Numbered from the stretch's first letter, positions 9,783 through 20,923 are shown. The stretch is 64,000 bases of DNA from Burkholderia diffusa (GCF_001718315.1 NZ_CP013362.1:1178001-1242000); one strand, 5' to 3'. Program-made: numbers and translations. The notes: generated from the letters alone by a model not told the origin.

Positions 9783-11255
9783 ATGGCATTACCCCTGGAC
9801 AACGTCAGCATGGCCGTGTTCTGCGACTTCGAGAACGTCGCGCTCGGCGTGCGCGACGCGAAGTACGAGAAATTCGACATCAAGCCCGTGCTGGAGCGGC
9901 TGCTGCTGAAAGGCAGCATCGTCGTGAAGAAGGCGTATTGTGACTGGGAGCGCTACAAGGGCTTCAAGGCGTCGATGCACGAGGCGAGCTTCGAGCTGAT
10001 CGAGATTCCGCACGTGCGCCAGTCCGGCAAGAATTCGGCCGACATCCGGCTCGTCGTGGACGCGCTCGACCTCTGCTACACGAAGTCGCACGTCGATACG
10101 TTCGTGATCATCAGCGGCGACTCGGATTTTTCGCCGCTCGTGTCGAAGCTGCGCGAGAACGCGAAGAAGGTGATCGGGGTCGGCGTGAAGAAGTCGACGT
10201 CGGACCTGCTGGTCGCGAACTGCGACGAATTCATTTTCTACGACGACCTGGTGCGCGAGCAGCAGCGCGCGCTGGCGAAACGCGAACAGCAGCGCACGGG
10301 CAACGGCGGCGCGAAGCGCGCCGACGAGCCGTCGCGCAAGCCGGAGCTGGAAGTGCGCCGGAGCGAGGCGATCGCGCTCGCGGTCGAGACCTTCGATGCG
10401 CTGGCATCGGAGCGCGACGACGTCGGCAAGATCTGGGCGTCGGTGCTCAAGAGCGCGATCAAGCGCCGCAAGCCCGACTTCAACGAGTCGTATTACGGCT
10501 TCCGTGCGTTCGGCAACCTGCTCGACGAAGCGCAGGCGCGCGGCCTGCTCGAGGTGGGGCGCGACGACAAGTCGGGCGCGTTCGTGTCGCGGCCGCGCCA
10601 GTCCGCCGCGGCGGCCGAGCCGGTGGCGGCGCGTGAAACGGGTGGCGCGCAGCAAGGTCACGGCGGGCGCCACGGGGAAGCCGCACCGGCCGAGCGCGAG
10701 CCGCGGCATCGCGGGCAGCGTGCGGAAGCGGCCGTTCACGAAAGCGTGCGGATCGATGCCGAAGAGGCGGACATTGTCGACGTCGTGACCGACGCGGCCG
10801 TCGTGCCGGCGGCGACGGCCGAAGCGAATGAAGCGGCCGAGACGCACGGCGACGCGAAGGACGGTCGCAAGCGCGCGCGCAAGAGCGCGGCGAAGAAGAC
10901 CGGCGCGAAGAAGGGCGGCGATGCGAAGGGCGCCGGCCGTCACGCGGCGGCGAAGCCGGACGAGGCCGCGCACGGCGGTGAGAAGCACGGCGGTGAGAAG
11001 CATGCCCAAGCGGCCCATCGCGACGCGGAGCACGGCGAGGACCGGCACGTCGCGGCACAGCACGCGGCACCGACGGTCGGCGAGTACGGCGTGTCGACGG
11101 CTGCCGCGCAGCCGTCACACGAAGCAGCACCGGCTGTCGAATCGACCGCTGAAGCGGCCGCTGAAACGGCAACCGGCGCCAAGCCGAAGAAGCCGGCTCG
11201 CAAGACGGCGACCCGCGCACGTCGCCCGCGCAAGACGGCCGCTGCCCCCGAGTAA
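9783..11255 (+). CDS. NYN-domain protein with OST-HTH/LOTUS domain and low-complexity tail
   Basis: 490 residues in three parts. Residues about 5-155 form a PIN-like NYN nuclease domain with the acidic positions CDFEN, SADIRLVVDAL and ISGDSDFSPL. Residues about 190-265 resemble an OST-HTH/LOTUS RNA-binding domain (IWASVLKSAIKRRKPDFNES). The rest is Ala/Lys/His-rich and probably disordered, with KKTGAKKGG-type basic blocks and a HGGEKHGGEK repeat. Family knowledge suggests RNA binding or cleavage; the target is unknown. The start at 9783 is the ATG directly before the NYN domain. Confidence 0.85.
   Translation: MALPLDNVSMAVFCDFENVALGVRDAKYEKFDIKPVLERLLLKGSIVVKKAYCDWERYKGFKASMHEASFELIEIPHVRQSGKNSADIRLVVDALDLCYTKSHVDTFVIISGDSDFSPLVSKLRENAKKVIGVGVKKSTSDLLVANCDEFIFYDDLVREQQRALAKREQQRTGNGGAKRADEPSRKPELEVRRSEAIALAVETFDALASERDDVGKIWASVLKSAIKRRKPDFNESYYGFRAFGNLLDEAQARGLLEVGRDDKSGAFVSRPRQSAAAAEPVAARETGGAQQGHGGRHGEAAPAEREPRHRGQRAEAAVHESVRIDAEEADIVDVVTDAAVVPAATAEANEAAETHGDAKDGRKRARKSAAKKTGAKKGGDAKGAGRHAAAKPDEAAHGGEKHGGEKHAQAAHRDAEHGEDRHVAAQHAAPTVGEYGVSTAAAQPSHEAAPAVESTAEAAAETATGAKPKKPARKTATRARRPRKTAAAPE
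10971..11000 (+). repeat. Two exact 15-bp tandem copies inside the NYN protein tail
   Basis: CACGGCGGTGAGAAG is repeated twice head to tail, coding HGGEK twice. This is typical length variation in a disordered tail. Confidence 0.9.
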
Positions 11256-11338
11256 CGGCGTCACGGCGGGGCGGTGTCCGACCGAGGGCGCCGCCCGCGC
11301 CGCCACGTTGGCCGGTGCCTGCCGGCCGACGCGTTCCG

Positions 11339-11722
11339 TTATCCGTTCAGCACGTATGGCTGCGTCATTACTTCGAGGAAGTGGCCGTCCGGATCATCGA
11401 AATACACGCCGCGCCCGCCGTTGTGGCGATAGATGTCGCCGGGCTGCCGCTTCGCGGGGTCGACCCAGTGCGGTAGTCCGCGCTCGCGAATGCGCGCGAA
11501 CACGCGATCGAAGCCGGCCTCGTCGGTCAGGAACGCATAGTGCTGGACCGTGATTTCCCCCTCTTTTTCATAAAAATCGAGCGACACGCCGTTGTCGAGC
11601 TGGACGACCAGCATCGCGCCGAACGGCGTCGGCGCCGGCAGTTCCAGAAGTTCCGTGAGGAAGCGGCTCGACGCGTGCTTGTCGCGGCACCAGACGATCG
11701 TATGGTTCAGCTGGACGTTCAT
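11339..11722 (-). CDS. VOC superfamily (glyoxalase/bleomycin resistance-like) protein
   Basis: 127 residues, a single vicinal-oxygen-chelate domain with paired beta-alpha-beta modules: LNHTIVWCRDK at the start and FDDPDGHFLEVMTQP at the end. Potential metal ligands are His7 and the final Glu. The ATG at 11722 is preferred because it puts the first VOC strand at the N-terminus. Substrate and reaction cannot be assigned: the family includes lyases, dioxygenases and resistance proteins. Confidence 0.85.
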   Translation of the reverse strand: MNVQLNHTIVWCRDKHASSRFLTELLELPAPTPFGAMLVVQLDNGVSLDFYEKEGEITVQHYAFLTDEAGFDRVFARIRERGLPHWVDPAKRQPGDIYRHNGGRGVYFDDPDGHFLEVMTQPYVLNG

Positions 11723-11835
11723 GGCAGGTCCCCGGGAAGGGGCGCGAGGGTGGGCATGGACACACGATAGCCGATCGCGGCCGGTGTGCAAGCCCGTCAA
11801 GCGGCGGCCCTATGCGGCCGCTTGCCGTTACCCGC

Positions 11836-14800
11836 TTACTCGCCCGCTACCGCCGGTCCGCCCGGGGTGCCGCGGCGGCTGCGGCGCTTGTCGCCCCACA
11901 CGCGCAACCGGTCCATGTACAGATAGACGACCGGCGTCGTATAGAGCGTCAGCACCTGCGACATGATCAGGCCGCCGGCGATCGCGATCCCGAGCGGCGC
12001 GCGCAGCTCGGCGCCGTCGCCGTTGCCGAACGCGAGCGGCAGCGCGCCGAGCAGTGCGGCCATCGTCGTCATCATGATCGGCCGGAAGCGCAACAGGCAC
12101 GCCTCGTGGATCGCATCAAGCGACGACTTGTTGCCGTTGCGCGTCTGGTCGATCGCGAAGTCGACCATCATGATCGCGTTCTTCTTCACGATACCGATCA
12201 GCAGGATCACGCCGATCAGCGCGATGATGCTGAACTCGGTCTTGAACAGCAGCAGCGCGAGCAGGGCGCCGACGCCGGCCGACGGCAGCGTCGACAGGAT
12301 CGTGATCGGGTGGATGTAGCTCTCGTACAGGATACCGAGCACGATGTAGACGGCCAGGAGTGCCGCGAGGATCAGGATCGGCTGGTTGTTCAGCGACTGC
12401 TGGAACGCCTGCGCGGTGCCCTGGAAGCTGCCGACGATCGTCGGCGGCACGCCGATCTGCGCCATCGTCTGGTAGATCACCTGGGTCGCCTGCGACAGCG
12501 ACACGCCCGGCGGCAGGTTGAACGAGATCGTCGTCGCGACGAACAGCCCCTGGTGGTTGACCGACAGCGGCGTCGTGCTCGGGCCGAAGGTCGCGATCGC
12601 GGACAGCGGGATCATCGTCGACTTCGACGTCGACACCGCCGCGCCCGACGATGCGCTCGACTTGCCGCTCGACGCGATCGAGTTCAGCGCCTGGTTGCGC
12701 GCGGAATCGGACGCGATCGCCGCGGCGCTGGTGGCGGCCGTTCCGGCGCTCGACGTGCCGGCCGAGGTCGCGACGAACGTGCCGGCCGCGGCGTTGGTCG
12801 TCTGCGAGCCGTTCGCGCTGCCGCCCGACGTGCTGATCCATACCTGGTTCAGCATCTCGGGGCTCTGCCAGTATTTCGGCGCGACTTCCATCACGACGTG
12901 GTACTGGTTCAGCGGGTTGTAGATCGTCGAGACCTGACGCTGGCCGAACGCGTCGTACAGCGTGTTGTCGATCTGCGCGGGCTTGATGCCGAGCCGTGCG
13001 GCGGTCGCGCGGTCGATCGTCACCATCGCCTCGAGGCCGCCTTGTTGCTGGTCGGAGTTCACGTCGGTCAGCTCGGCGCGCTTCTGCAGCGCCTCGGTCA
13101 GCAGCGGCCCCCACTTGTACAGCTCGGCGCTCGAATCGCCGAGCAGCGTGAACTGGTACTGCGCGTTGCTCTGCCGGCCGCCGACGCGAATGTCCTGCGC
13201 GGCCTGCAGGAACGTACGCGCACCCGCGACGTCAGCGAGCGGCTTGCGCAACTGCTGGATCACCTGGTCGGCCGACAGCTTGCGCTCGGTGCGGTCCTTC
13301 AGCGTGACGAACATGAAGCCCGAGTTGGTCTGCGTGCCGCCGGTGAAGCCCGCGACGCTCTTCACGTTCGGGTTGGCCTGCACGATCCGCATCATCTCGG
13401 AGAACTTCAGCTTCATCGCCTGGAACGACGTCGACTGGTCGGCCTGGATGCCGCCGATCATCAACCCGGTGTCCTGCTGCGGGAAGAAGCCTTTCGGCAC
13501 GACGATATACAGGTAGACGTTCAGGCCGATCGTCGCGAACAGGATCAGCAGGACCAGCAGCGGACGGCGCAGCGCCCACGACAGCGAGCGCTCGTAGCCG
13601 CGCTGCATCCGGGTGAAGAAGCGCTCGAGGAAACGGCCGAGGCGGCCTTCCTCCTGCACCTCGTGCGACTCGCGCAGCAGCCGCGCGCACATCATCGGCG
13701 TGACGGTCAGCGAAACGGCCAGCGACACGCCGATCGCGAGCGACAGCGTCAGCGCGAATTCGCGGAACAGGCGCCCGACGATGCCGCCCATCAGCAGGAT
13801 CGGCAGGAACACCGCGACGAGCGAAATGCTCATCGACAGCACGGTGAAGCCGACTTCGCGCGCACCGTCGAATGCGGCCTGCAGCCGCGGCTTGCCGTTC
13901 TCGATGTGGCGCGTGATGTTCTCGAGCACGACGATCGCGTCGTCGACGACGAAGCCGGTCGCGACGATCAGCGCCATCAGCGACAGGTTGTCGATCGAGA
14001 AGCCGAGCAGGTACATCGCGCCGAACGTGCCGACGATCGAGATCGGCACCGCGACGCTCGGAATCAGCGTCGCGCGCCAGTTGCGCAGGAACAGGAACAC
14101 GACCATCACGACCAGGCTCACCGCGATCAGAAGCGTGTGCTCGGTGTCCTTCAGCGACGCGCGGATCGTCGTCGAGCGGTCGAGCACCGGCGTCACCGTG
14201 ATGTCGGCCGGCAGCGACGCGGTGAGCTGCGGCAGCGCCGCGCGCACGCGGTCGATCGTCTCGATGATGTTCGCGCCGGGCGAGCGGTAGAGGATCACGA
14301 GCACCGCGCGCTTGCCGTTCGACAGGCCCAGGTTGCGGAGATCCTCGACGCCGTCGACGACCTCGGACAGGTCGGACAGCCGCACGGCCGCGCCGTTGCG
14401 GTACGCGACGACCAGGTCGCTGTACTGCGACGCCTGCGAGGCCTGGTCGTTCGTATACAACTGGTAGCGCTTCGGGCCGAATTCGATCGCGCCCTTCGGG
14501 CTGTTCGCGTTCGCGGATGCGAGCGCGGCCCGCACGTCCTCGAGGCCGATTCCGTAGTGGAACAGCGCGTGAGGCTCGAGCTCGACGCGCACGGCCGGGT
14601 TCGCGGAGCCGCTCACCGACACCTGGCCGACCCCGTCGATCTGCGACAGCGACTGCTGCAGCACCGTCGACGCGGCGTCGTACAGCTTCGCGGGCGACGA
14701 CGTTTCCGACGTGAGCGACACGACCATGATCGGCGAATCGGCCGGGTTCACTTTGCGGTAGGTCGGGTTGCTCTTGAGCGACGCGGGCAGGTCGGCGCGC

Positions 14801-15144
14801 GCCGCGTTGATCGCGGCCTGAACGTCGCGCGCGGCGCCGTCGATGTCGCGGTTCAGCCCGAACTGCAGGATGATCCGCGCGTTGCCGACGGTGCTGGTCG
14901 ACGTCATTTCGCTGACGTCGGCGATCGAGCCGAGGTGCCGCTCGAGCGGGCTCGTCACGCTGGTCGCGACCGTCTCGGGGCTCGCGCCAGGCAGTGACGC
15001 CTGCACCGAAATGGTCGGGAAATCGACCTGCGGCAGCGGCGACACCGGCAACTTGATGAACGCGAACAGGCCCGCGAGCGCGACGCCGAGCGCGAGCAGC
15101 GTCGTCGCGACGGGGCGGGTGATGAAGGGGCGCGACAGGTTCAT
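11836..15144 (-). CDS. mdtC: RND multidrug efflux pump subunit, MdtC type
   Basis: Inner-membrane proton-driven RND transporter, 1102 residues (E. coli MdtC has 1025). It begins [20 protein letters not shown] and shows the twelve-helix, two-periplasmic-domain layout, with family motifs such as [25 protein letters not shown] and [14 protein letters not shown]. Much of the excess length is a Ser/Ala/Thr-rich low-complexity stretch at about residues 768-842 in the second periplasmic domain. It is the last gene of the mdtA-mdtB-mdtC operon, with a 3-bp gap from mdtB. The two RND subunits presumably form a heterotrimer. No outer membrane factor gene follows in the window. Confidence 0.93.
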   Translation of the reverse strand: MNLSRPFITRPVATTLLALGVALAGLFAFIKLPVSPLPQVDFPTISVQASLPGASPETVATSVTSPLERHLGSIADVSEMTSTSTVGNARIILQFGLNRDIDGAARDVQAAINAARADLPASLKSNPTYRKVNPADSPIMVVSLTSETSSPAKLYDAASTVLQQSLSQIDGVGQVSVSGSANPAVRVELEPHALFHYGIGLEDVRAALASANANSPKGAIEFGPKRYQLYTNDQASQASQYSDLVVAYRNGAAVRLSDLSEVVDGVEDLRNLGLSNGKRAVLVILYRSPGANIIETIDRVRAALPQLTASLPADITVTPVLDRSTTIRASLKDTEHTLLIAVSLVVMVVFLFLRNWRATLIPSVAVPISIVGTFGAMYLLGFSIDNLSLMALIVATGFVVDDAIVVLENITRHIENGKPRLQAAFDGAREVGFTVLSMSISLVAVFLPILLMGGIVGRLFREFALTLSLAIGVSLAVSLTVTPMMCARLLRESHEVQEEGRLGRFLERFFTRMQRGYERSLSWALRRPLLVLLILFATIGLNVYLYIVVPKGFFPQQDTGLMIGGIQADQSTSFQAMKLKFSEMMRIVQANPNVKSVAGFTGGTQTNSGFMFVTLKDRTERKLSADQVIQQLRKPLADVAGARTFLQAAQDIRVGGRQSNAQYQFTLLGDSSAELYKWGPLLTEALQKRAELTDVNSDQQQGGLEAMVTIDRATAARLGIKPAQIDNTLYDAFGQRQVSTIYNPLNQYHVVMEVAPKYWQSPEMLNQVWISTSGGSANGSQTTNAAAGTFVATSAGTSSAGTAATSAAAIASDSARNQALNSIASSGKSSASSGAAVSTSKSTMIPLSAIATFGPSTTPLSVNHQGLFVATTISFNLPPGVSLSQATQVIYQTMAQIGVPPTIVGSFQGTAQAFQQSLNNQPILILAALLAVYIVLGILYESYIHPITILSTLPSAGVGALLALLLFKTEFSIIALIGVILLIGIVKKNAIMMVDFAIDQTRNGNKSSLDAIHEACLLRFRPIMMTTMAALLGALPLAFGNGDGAELRAPLGIAIAGGLIMSQVLTLYTTPVVYLYMDRLRVWGDKRRSRRGTPGGPAVAGE

Positions 15145-15147
15145 CGC

Positions 15148-18100
15148 TTACGCGCCCGTTTGCTTGCCGGCGTCGCGGCCGGGGCCGTGCCGCTCGAACC
15201 AGCCGCGTACGCGGCGCGCGAGGCTGTCGAAGCCGAGATAGATCACCGGCGTCGTGAACAGCGTGAGCACCTGCGACACGATCAGGCCGCCCGCGATCGC
15301 GATCCCGAGCGGCTGGCGCAGCTCGGAGCCCGCGCCCGCGCCGACGATCAGCGGCACCGCGCCGAGCAGCGCGGCGAGCGTCGTCATCAGGATCGGCCGG
15401 AAGCGCAGCAGGCACGCCTGATAGATCGCCTCGCGCGGCGGCTTGCCTTCGACGCGCTCGGCCTCGAGCGCGAAGTCGATCATCATGATCGCGTTCTTCT
15501 TCACGATGCCGATCAGCAGCACGATCCCGATGATCCCGATGATGTCGAGGTCGTGTCCGGTGATCATCAGCGCGAGCAGTGCGCCGACGCCGGCCGACGG
15601 CAGCGTCGACAGGATCGTGATCGGATGGATGTAGCTCTCGTACAGCACGCCGAGCACGATGTACATCGTGACGACCGCCGCGAGGATCAGGAACAACTGG
15701 TTCGACAGCGACGCCTGGAACGCGAGCGCCGCGCCCTGGAAGCGCGTCTGGAACGAGCCGGGCAGGCCGATGTCCTTCTCCGCGGCGGCGATCGCCTTCA
15801 CGGCCTCGCCGAGCGACGCGCCCGGTGCGAGGTTGAACGAAACCGTCGTCGACGGGAACTGCGACAGGTGCGCGACCAGCAGCGGCGACGGCCGTTCGTG
15901 GAACGACGCGATCGACGACAGCGGCACCTGGCCGCCGCCCGCCGACGGCAGGTAGATGTCGTTCAGCGATTCGGCGTAATGCTGCTCCTTCGGCTCCGAC
16001 TCGAGAATCACGCGGTACTGGTTCGACTGCGTGAAGATGGTCGATACGATGCGCTGGCCGAACGCGTCGTACAGCGCATTGTCGACGGTCGCAGGCGTGA
16101 TGCCGAAGCGCGCGGCGCTCGCGCGATCGATCTCGATGTAGACCGACTGGCCGTTGCTTTGCAGGTCGGTCGCGACGTCGGCGAGCGACGGCTCCTTCTG
16201 CAGCCGCGTGACGAGCTTCGGCACCCATGTCGCGAACTCGTCCGGGTTCGGGCTCGTCAGCATGAACTGGTACTGCGTCGGGCTCACGGTCGAGTCGATC
16301 GTCAGATCCTGCACCGACTGCATGAACAGCGTGATGCCGGTCACGTTCGCGACACGCTGCTGCAGGTCGCGGATGATCTGCGCGGCCGACTTGGAGCGGT
16401 CGTCGCGCGCCTTCAGGTTGATCAGCATCCGGCCGCTGTTCAGCGTGATGTTGCTGCCGTCGACGCCGATGAACGACGTGAGGCTCTCGACGTTCGGATC
16501 CTTCAGGATCTCGGCCGCGAGCGCCTGCTGGCGTTCGGCCATCGCGCCGTACGAGATCGACTGCGGCGCCTGCGTGATCGCCTGGATCACGCCGGTATCC
16601 TGCGCGGGGAAGAAGCCTTTCGGCACGTACACGTAGAGCAGGGCGGTGAGCGCGAGCGTCAGCAGCGCGACGACGAGCGTCGAGCGCTGGCGGTTCAGCA
16701 CCCATTCGAGCGCGACCGCATAGCGCGCGATCACCCAGTCGATCGCGCGGTGCACGCGCGCCTCGAAGCGGTGGCTTTCGGGCGGCGGCGAATGGCGCAG
16801 CAGCTTCGCGCACATCATCGGCACGAGCGTGAGCGACACGATCGCCGAGATCACGATCGTCACCGCGAGCGTGATCGCGAATTCGTGGAACAGCCGGCCG
16901 ACCACGTCGCCCATGAACAGCAGCGGAATCAGCACCGCGATCAGCGACACCGTCAGCGAGATGATCGTGAAGCCGATCTGCCGCGAGCCCTTCAGCGCGG
17001 CCTCGAGGCCGGAATCGCCTTCCTCGACGTAGCGCGCGATGTTCTCGATCATCACGATCGCATCGTCGACGACGAAGCCGGTCGCGATGGTGAGCGCCAT
17101 CAGCGACAGGTTGTTCAGCGAAAAGCCGGCCATGTACATCACCGCGAGCGTGCCGATCAGCGACAGCGGCACCGAGAGGCTCGGGATGATGGTCGCGTAG
17201 ATGTTCGCGAGGAACAGGTACATCACCAGCACGACCAGCGCGACCGCAAGCAGCAACTCGAACTGCACGTCGCGCACGGCGGCGCGGATCATCGTCGTGC
17301 GGTCGGTGACGATCTGCACGTCGAGCGCGGCCGGCAGCGTTTCCTGCAGCTTCGGCAACTGCGCCTTGATCGCGTCGACGGTCGCGATCACGTTCGCGCC
17401 CGGCTGGCGCTGCACGTTCAGGATGATCGCGGGCTCCGAGTTCACCCACGCGCCGAGCTTGGTGTTCTCCGAGCCGGCGACGACCTTCGCGACGTCGGTC
17501 AGCATCACCGGACGGCCGCTCTTGTACGCGACGACCGCATCGTTGTATTGATCTGCGCTGGTGAGCTGGTCGTTCGCGTTGATCGTATACGCGCGCGTCG
17601 GGCCGTCGAAGTTGCCCTTCGGCGTGTTCACGTTCAGGTTCGAGATCGTCGTGCGCAGATCGTCGAGGTTCATCCCGTATTGCGCGAGCGCGGTCGGGTT
17701 CGCCTGGATCCGCACGGCCGGCCGGTTGCCGCCCGACAGGCTGACGAGGCCGACACCCGCGATCTGCGAGATCTTCATCGCGAGGCGCGTGTCGGTCAGG
17801 TCCTGCACCTGCGTGAGCGGCAAGGTCTTCGACGTGATGGCGAGCGTCAGCACCGGCGCGTCGGCCGGGTTGACCTTCGCATAGATCGGCGGGGCGGGCA
17901 GATCGGACGGCAGCAGGTTGCCGGCCGCGTTGATCGCGGCCTGCACTTCCTGTTCGGCGATGTCGAGCGGCAGGTCGAGCGAAAACTGCAGCGTGATCAC
18001 CGACGCGCCGGCCGAGCTTTGCGACGACATCTGGTTCAGCGACGGCATCTGGCCGAACTGCCGTTCCAGCGGCGCGGTGACCGACGACGTCATCACCTCC

Positions 18101-18267
18101 GGGCTCGCGCCCGGATAGAAGGTCTGGACCTGGATCGTCGGATAGTCGACCTCGGGCAGTGCCGCAAGCGGCAGGAAGCGCAGCGCAACGAGACCGGCCA
18201 GCATGATCGCCGCCATCAGGAGGGCGGTGCCGACCGGCCGGAGAATGAAAAGGCGGGATGGATTCAT
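15148..18267 (-). CDS. mdtB: RND multidrug efflux pump subunit, MdtB type
   Basis: 1039 residues, the usual MdtB length. It begins [19 protein letters not shown] and contains [19 protein letters not shown] and [19 protein letters not shown], typical of RND transmembrane helices 4 and 10. It should pair with MdtC to export hydrophobic and amphipathic compounds across the envelope through the MdtA adaptor. It starts 15 bp after the mdtA stop. No frameshift or truncation is visible. Confidence 0.93.
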   Translation of the reverse strand: MNPSRLFILRPVGTALLMAAIMLAGLVALRFLPLAALPEVDYPTIQVQTFYPGASPEVMTSSVTAPLERQFGQMPSLNQMSSQSSAGASVITLQFSLDLPLDIAEQEVQAAINAAGNLLPSDLPAPPIYAKVNPADAPVLTLAITSKTLPLTQVQDLTDTRLAMKISQIAGVGLVSLSGGNRPAVRIQANPTALAQYGMNLDDLRTTISNLNVNTPKGNFDGPTRAYTINANDQLTSADQYNDAVVAYKSGRPVMLTDVAKVVAGSENTKLGAWVNSEPAIILNVQRQPGANVIATVDAIKAQLPKLQETLPAALDVQIVTDRTTMIRAAVRDVQFELLLAVALVVLVMYLFLANIYATIIPSLSVPLSLIGTLAVMYMAGFSLNNLSLMALTIATGFVVDDAIVMIENIARYVEEGDSGLEAALKGSRQIGFTIISLTVSLIAVLIPLLFMGDVVGRLFHEFAITLAVTIVISAIVSLTLVPMMCAKLLRHSPPPESHRFEARVHRAIDWVIARYAVALEWVLNRQRSTLVVALLTLALTALLYVYVPKGFFPAQDTGVIQAITQAPQSISYGAMAERQQALAAEILKDPNVESLTSFIGVDGSNITLNSGRMLINLKARDDRSKSAAQIIRDLQQRVANVTGITLFMQSVQDLTIDSTVSPTQYQFMLTSPNPDEFATWVPKLVTRLQKEPSLADVATDLQSNGQSVYIEIDRASAARFGITPATVDNALYDAFGQRIVSTIFTQSNQYRVILESEPKEQHYAESLNDIYLPSAGGGQVPLSSIASFHERPSPLLVAHLSQFPSTTVSFNLAPGASLGEAVKAIAAAEKDIGLPGSFQTRFQGAALAFQASLSNQLFLILAAVVTMYIVLGVLYESYIHPITILSTLPSAGVGALLALMITGHDLDIIGIIGIVLLIGIVKKNAIMMIDFALEAERVEGKPPREAIYQACLLRFRPILMTTLAALLGAVPLIVGAGAGSELRQPLGIAIAGGLIVSQVLTLFTTPVIYLGFDSLARRVRGWFERHGPGRDAGKQTGA

Positions 18268-18282
18268 CGAGCGGCCCGTGCG

Positions 18283-19662
18283 TTACCGGGCCGCGGAGGC
18301 CGCTGCCTGCGACGCGCCGTGCTTGTGTCCGTCGCGGTGGGCGGCCGCACCCGATGCAGCCGACGCGCCCGACGCCGTGCCGGCGCCGTGTGCGCCCGAT
18401 GCGCCTTTCGGCTTGTCGGCCGGGATCGTGATCTTCGCGCCTTCGCGCAAGCGGTCGGAGCCGTCGGTGACCACACGCTCGCCGATCGCGACGCCGCTGA
18501 CGATACTCGTGCGCTCGCCGTCGACCGGGCCGGTCTTGACCTTGCGCACCGTCACCGTGTTGTCGGGTTTCACGATGTATACGAACTGGCCGATCGAGCC
18601 GGTCAGCACGGCGGCCGTCGGCACGATCGTCGCATTGCGCATCACGTCGACCAGCAGCCGCGTGTTCACGAACTGATTCGGAAACAGCAGGCCTTCCTTG
18701 TTGTCGAAGGTCGCGCGCAACTTGACCGTGCCGGTGCTCGTGTCGATCTGGTTGTCGAGCGTTTCGAGCGAACCCGTCTCGAGCGGCACCGTGTTGTTGC
18801 GGTTGTACGCGGTGACCGACAGTTTCTGGCCCGCGTTTACCTGCTTGACGATTTGCGGCAGGTTGTCCTCCGAGGTCGTGAAGATCACGCTCATCGGCTG
18901 CAGCTGCGTGATCACGACGATCCCGTTCGTGTCGCCCGGTGTCACGTAGTTGCCGGGGTCGACCTGACGCAGGCCGACGCGGCCCGACACCGGCGCCGTG
19001 ATGCGCGCGTACGCGAGGTTCAGCTTCGCGGAGTCGATCGCGGCCTGGTCGGTCTTCACCGTTCCTTCGTATTGCTTGACGAGCGACGCCTGGGTGTCGA
19101 CCGTCTGCGACGCGATCGAATCCTGCGACAGCAGTGTCTGATAGCGCTTCAGGTCGATGCGGGCTGTCGCGAGCAGCGCCGAATCGCGCGCGTGCGTGCC
19201 TTCGGCATTCTCGAGCGCGACCTGGTACGGGCGCGGGTCGATCTGCGCGAGCAGATCGCCTTTCTTCACGATCTGGCCTTCCTGGAACGCGACCGACTGC
19301 AGATAACCGGACAACTGCGTCTTGACCGTCACGTTCGCGAGCGGCGTCACGGTGCCGAGCGCGGACAGCACGATCGGCATCTCGCCCTGCGTCGCGGTCG
19401 CGACCGATACCGGTTGCGGAACGTTCGCCATGGCGGCGGGGCCGCCTCGGCCGCGATGGCCGCCACCGCCGGCGCTCGCGCCGGAGGCCGCGCCGCCCGC
19501 TGCCGGCGCGTCGGCCGGCGTGCGGTTCCACGGGTGCCACCACAACAAGCCGCCGATGACGACGATCGCGAGCGTCCCGATCACCAGCGTGCGGCGCGGG
19601 CGGCGCGCGGCCGTGGAGGCGGGTTCCTTCGAAGGGGGCGTGGGCTTGTGTTGGTTGTCCAT
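18283..19662 (-). CDS. mdtA: RND efflux periplasmic adaptor, MdtA type
   Basis: Membrane fusion protein, 459 residues. One N-terminal membrane anchor (about 24-42) precedes a Gly/Ala-rich linker. Then come the lipoyl halves (LSGYLQSVAFQEGQIVKKGD and AYARITAPVSGRVGLRQVDP), a helical hairpin and the beta-barrel. A His/Ala-rich C-terminal tail (HRDGHKHGASQ) is unusual. It is the first gene of the operon. The 250-bp gap upstream contains three GTTAC-type repeats (19841, 19871, 19880) but no promoter that I can assign firmly. Confidence 0.93.
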   Translation of the reverse strand: MDNQHKPTPPSKEPASTAARRPRRTLVIGTLAIVVIGGLLWWHPWNRTPADAPAAGGAASGASAGGGGHRGRGGPAAMANVPQPVSVATATQGEMPIVLSALGTVTPLANVTVKTQLSGYLQSVAFQEGQIVKKGDLLAQIDPRPYQVALENAEGTHARDSALLATARIDLKRYQTLLSQDSIASQTVDTQASLVKQYEGTVKTDQAAIDSAKLNLAYARITAPVSGRVGLRQVDPGNYVTPGDTNGIVVITQLQPMSVIFTTSEDNLPQIVKQVNAGQKLSVTAYNRNNTVPLETGSLETLDNQIDTSTGTVKLRATFDNKEGLLFPNQFVNTRLLVDVMRNATIVPTAAVLTGSIGQFVYIVKPDNTVTVRKVKTGPVDGERTSIVSGVAIGERVVTDGSDRLREGAKITIPADKPKGASGAHGAGTASGASAASGAAAHRDGHKHGASQAAASAAR

Positions 19663-19912
19663 CGTGTTCTGTCAGGAAGACGGCGCGGCGGGCCGGGAGG
19701 CGGCCCAGGGGCGGCGCGTGGGCAAGCGGCGCCGCAGGGCCGGCTCGGTCGGGGCCCTTGCGGTCCGCGCGGGAAAAGAAAAGAGCGGTGCGCGCCACGA
19801 ATGCGGCGCGACGATGGGCATGATCCTACGTCCCGTCCCCGTTACAGTCCAGTGGTCTATCTTTCAACGGGTTACGGTCGTTACAGAACGCGACAGGGCG
19901 ATGACGGATCGA

Positions 19913-20737
19913 TTACACGGCGCTGCGCCGGGCCGGCGCGCCGCCGATCTCGCGGGTGATTTTGGCGATGCATTCGTGCAGCGCGGGCACCACGTGTTCC
20001 TGCAGCCATTCGGGCGGGCATTGACTGGATGCGCCGCCGCAGTTCACCGAATAGCGCTGGCCCGACGGGCCGACGAAGCCGGCCGCGACCGCGTTCAACC
20101 CTTCGCGCCATTCGCCGATCGCGATCGCGTGACCGGCGCGCATCGCGTCCTCGACGCCGGGGGTCAGGCGGGCCGACACGTGCGGCCAGTCGTCGCCAGC
20201 CGTCGCGCGCAGCGCGTCGAGCAGCGCGCGACGCTCGTCGTCCTCCAGTGCCGCGAGATACGCGCGGCCGACCGCGGTGCGCGCGATGTCCATCCGCGAG
20301 CCGATCTCGAGGCGCGTGACGAGCACGGCCGAGCGCGGCCGGATCACGTCGATCGCGACCATGTCGAGGCGGTCGCGCACCGCGAGATGCACCGACAGCG
20401 ATGTGCGCTCGGCGAGTTCGATCATGAACGGCCGCGAGCGCGCGCGGATGTCGAAGTTGCGCAGGAAGCCGTGGCTGAGCTCCAGCACGGACGCGGTCAG
20501 CACGAAGCGCTCGCTGTCCGGCAGCTGGAACAGAAAGCCGGCGCTCACGAGCGTCGCCGTGATGCGCGACACGGTTGGCTTCGGGATGCCCGTCAATTCG
20601 GTGAGCTCGCGGTTGCTGACCGGGGCGTCGGCGGCCGCGATGCGCCGCAGCACGGCGAGGCCGCGCGCGAGCGCGGTGATCTCGTCCGGCGACGATTCGC
20701 GGTCTCGGGGCGCGGGAGGCGTTACAGGTGTCGACAC
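19913..20737 (-). CDS. IclR-family transcriptional regulator
   Basis: 274 residues. An N-terminal winged helix (about 20-80: ALARGLAVLRRIA...LTGIPKPTVSRI) precedes a C-terminal effector-binding IclR domain with the characteristic VHLAVRDRLDMVAIDVIR, TAVGRAYLAAL and YSVNCGG. It resembles the PcaR/PobR branch, which controls aromatic acid catabolism, though no such genes adjoin. It lies 250 bp upstream of mdtA on the same strand and faces a probable small RNA. Its own promoter carries an operator-like repeat, so autorepression is likely. The effector is unknown. Confidence 0.9.
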   Translation of the reverse strand: MSTPVTPPAPRDRESSPDEITALARGLAVLRRIAAADAPVSNRELTELTGIPKPTVSRITATLVSAGFLFQLPDSERFVLTASVLELSHGFLRNFDIRARSRPFMIELAERTSLSVHLAVRDRLDMVAIDVIRPRSAVLVTRLEIGSRMDIARTAVGRAYLAALEDDERRALLDALRATAGDDWPHVSARLTPGVEDAMRAGHAIAIGEWREGLNAVAAGFVGPSGQRYSVNCGGASSQCPPEWLQEHVVPALHECIAKITREIGGAPARRSAV

Positions 20738-20756
20738 GAGGGATTCTCTCTATTTC

Positions 20757-20801
20757 CGAAACTCGATTTCAATTTTGTTGGTATTGTAGGATGATTGTCA
20801 A
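20757..20801 (-). promoter_or_regulatory. Promoter of the IclR-type gene with an operator-like repeat
   Basis: On the minus strand a perfect -35 TTGACA (20801-20796) is spaced 18 bp from CAAAAT (20777-20772). Directly downstream, in plus-strand orientation, lies CGAAACTCGATTTC (20757-20770), an imperfect GAAAC/TTTC inverted repeat like IclR-family (KdgR-type) sites. A repressor bound there would cover the start of transcription. Confidence 0.6.
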
Positions 20802-20813
20802 AAGATGCATGTT

Positions 20814-20861
20814 CCATGGGTGAATCGTTCATTAGATGAGATTTTACGGGTTCACCCTTGG
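20814..20861. repeat. Long inverted repeat between two divergent promoters
   Basis: The arms CCATGGGTGAA and TTCACCCTTGG (10 of 11 paired) are separated by 26 bp, in the middle of the regulator/small-RNA intergenic region. They could be two sites for one dimeric regulator or the base of a cruciform. Confidence 0.5.
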
Positions 20862-20923
20862 TTTATTAGGAAAACGCTCAAGGCAGCATCGCCGGAAAGT
20901 GCAGAAGCCGGTGCAAATACCGC

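Noticed and set aside
13232..19798. A 2188-codon open frame on the minus strand across mdtC, mdtB and mdtA
   Set aside because: It is an Arg/Asp-rich out-of-frame shadow of the three RND genes, which explain the region fully. Very high GC makes such long false frames common here.
19841..19886. Three GTTAC repeats upstream of mdtA as an operator
   Set aside because: The spacing is irregular (30 and 9 bp) and no promoter element aligns with them well.
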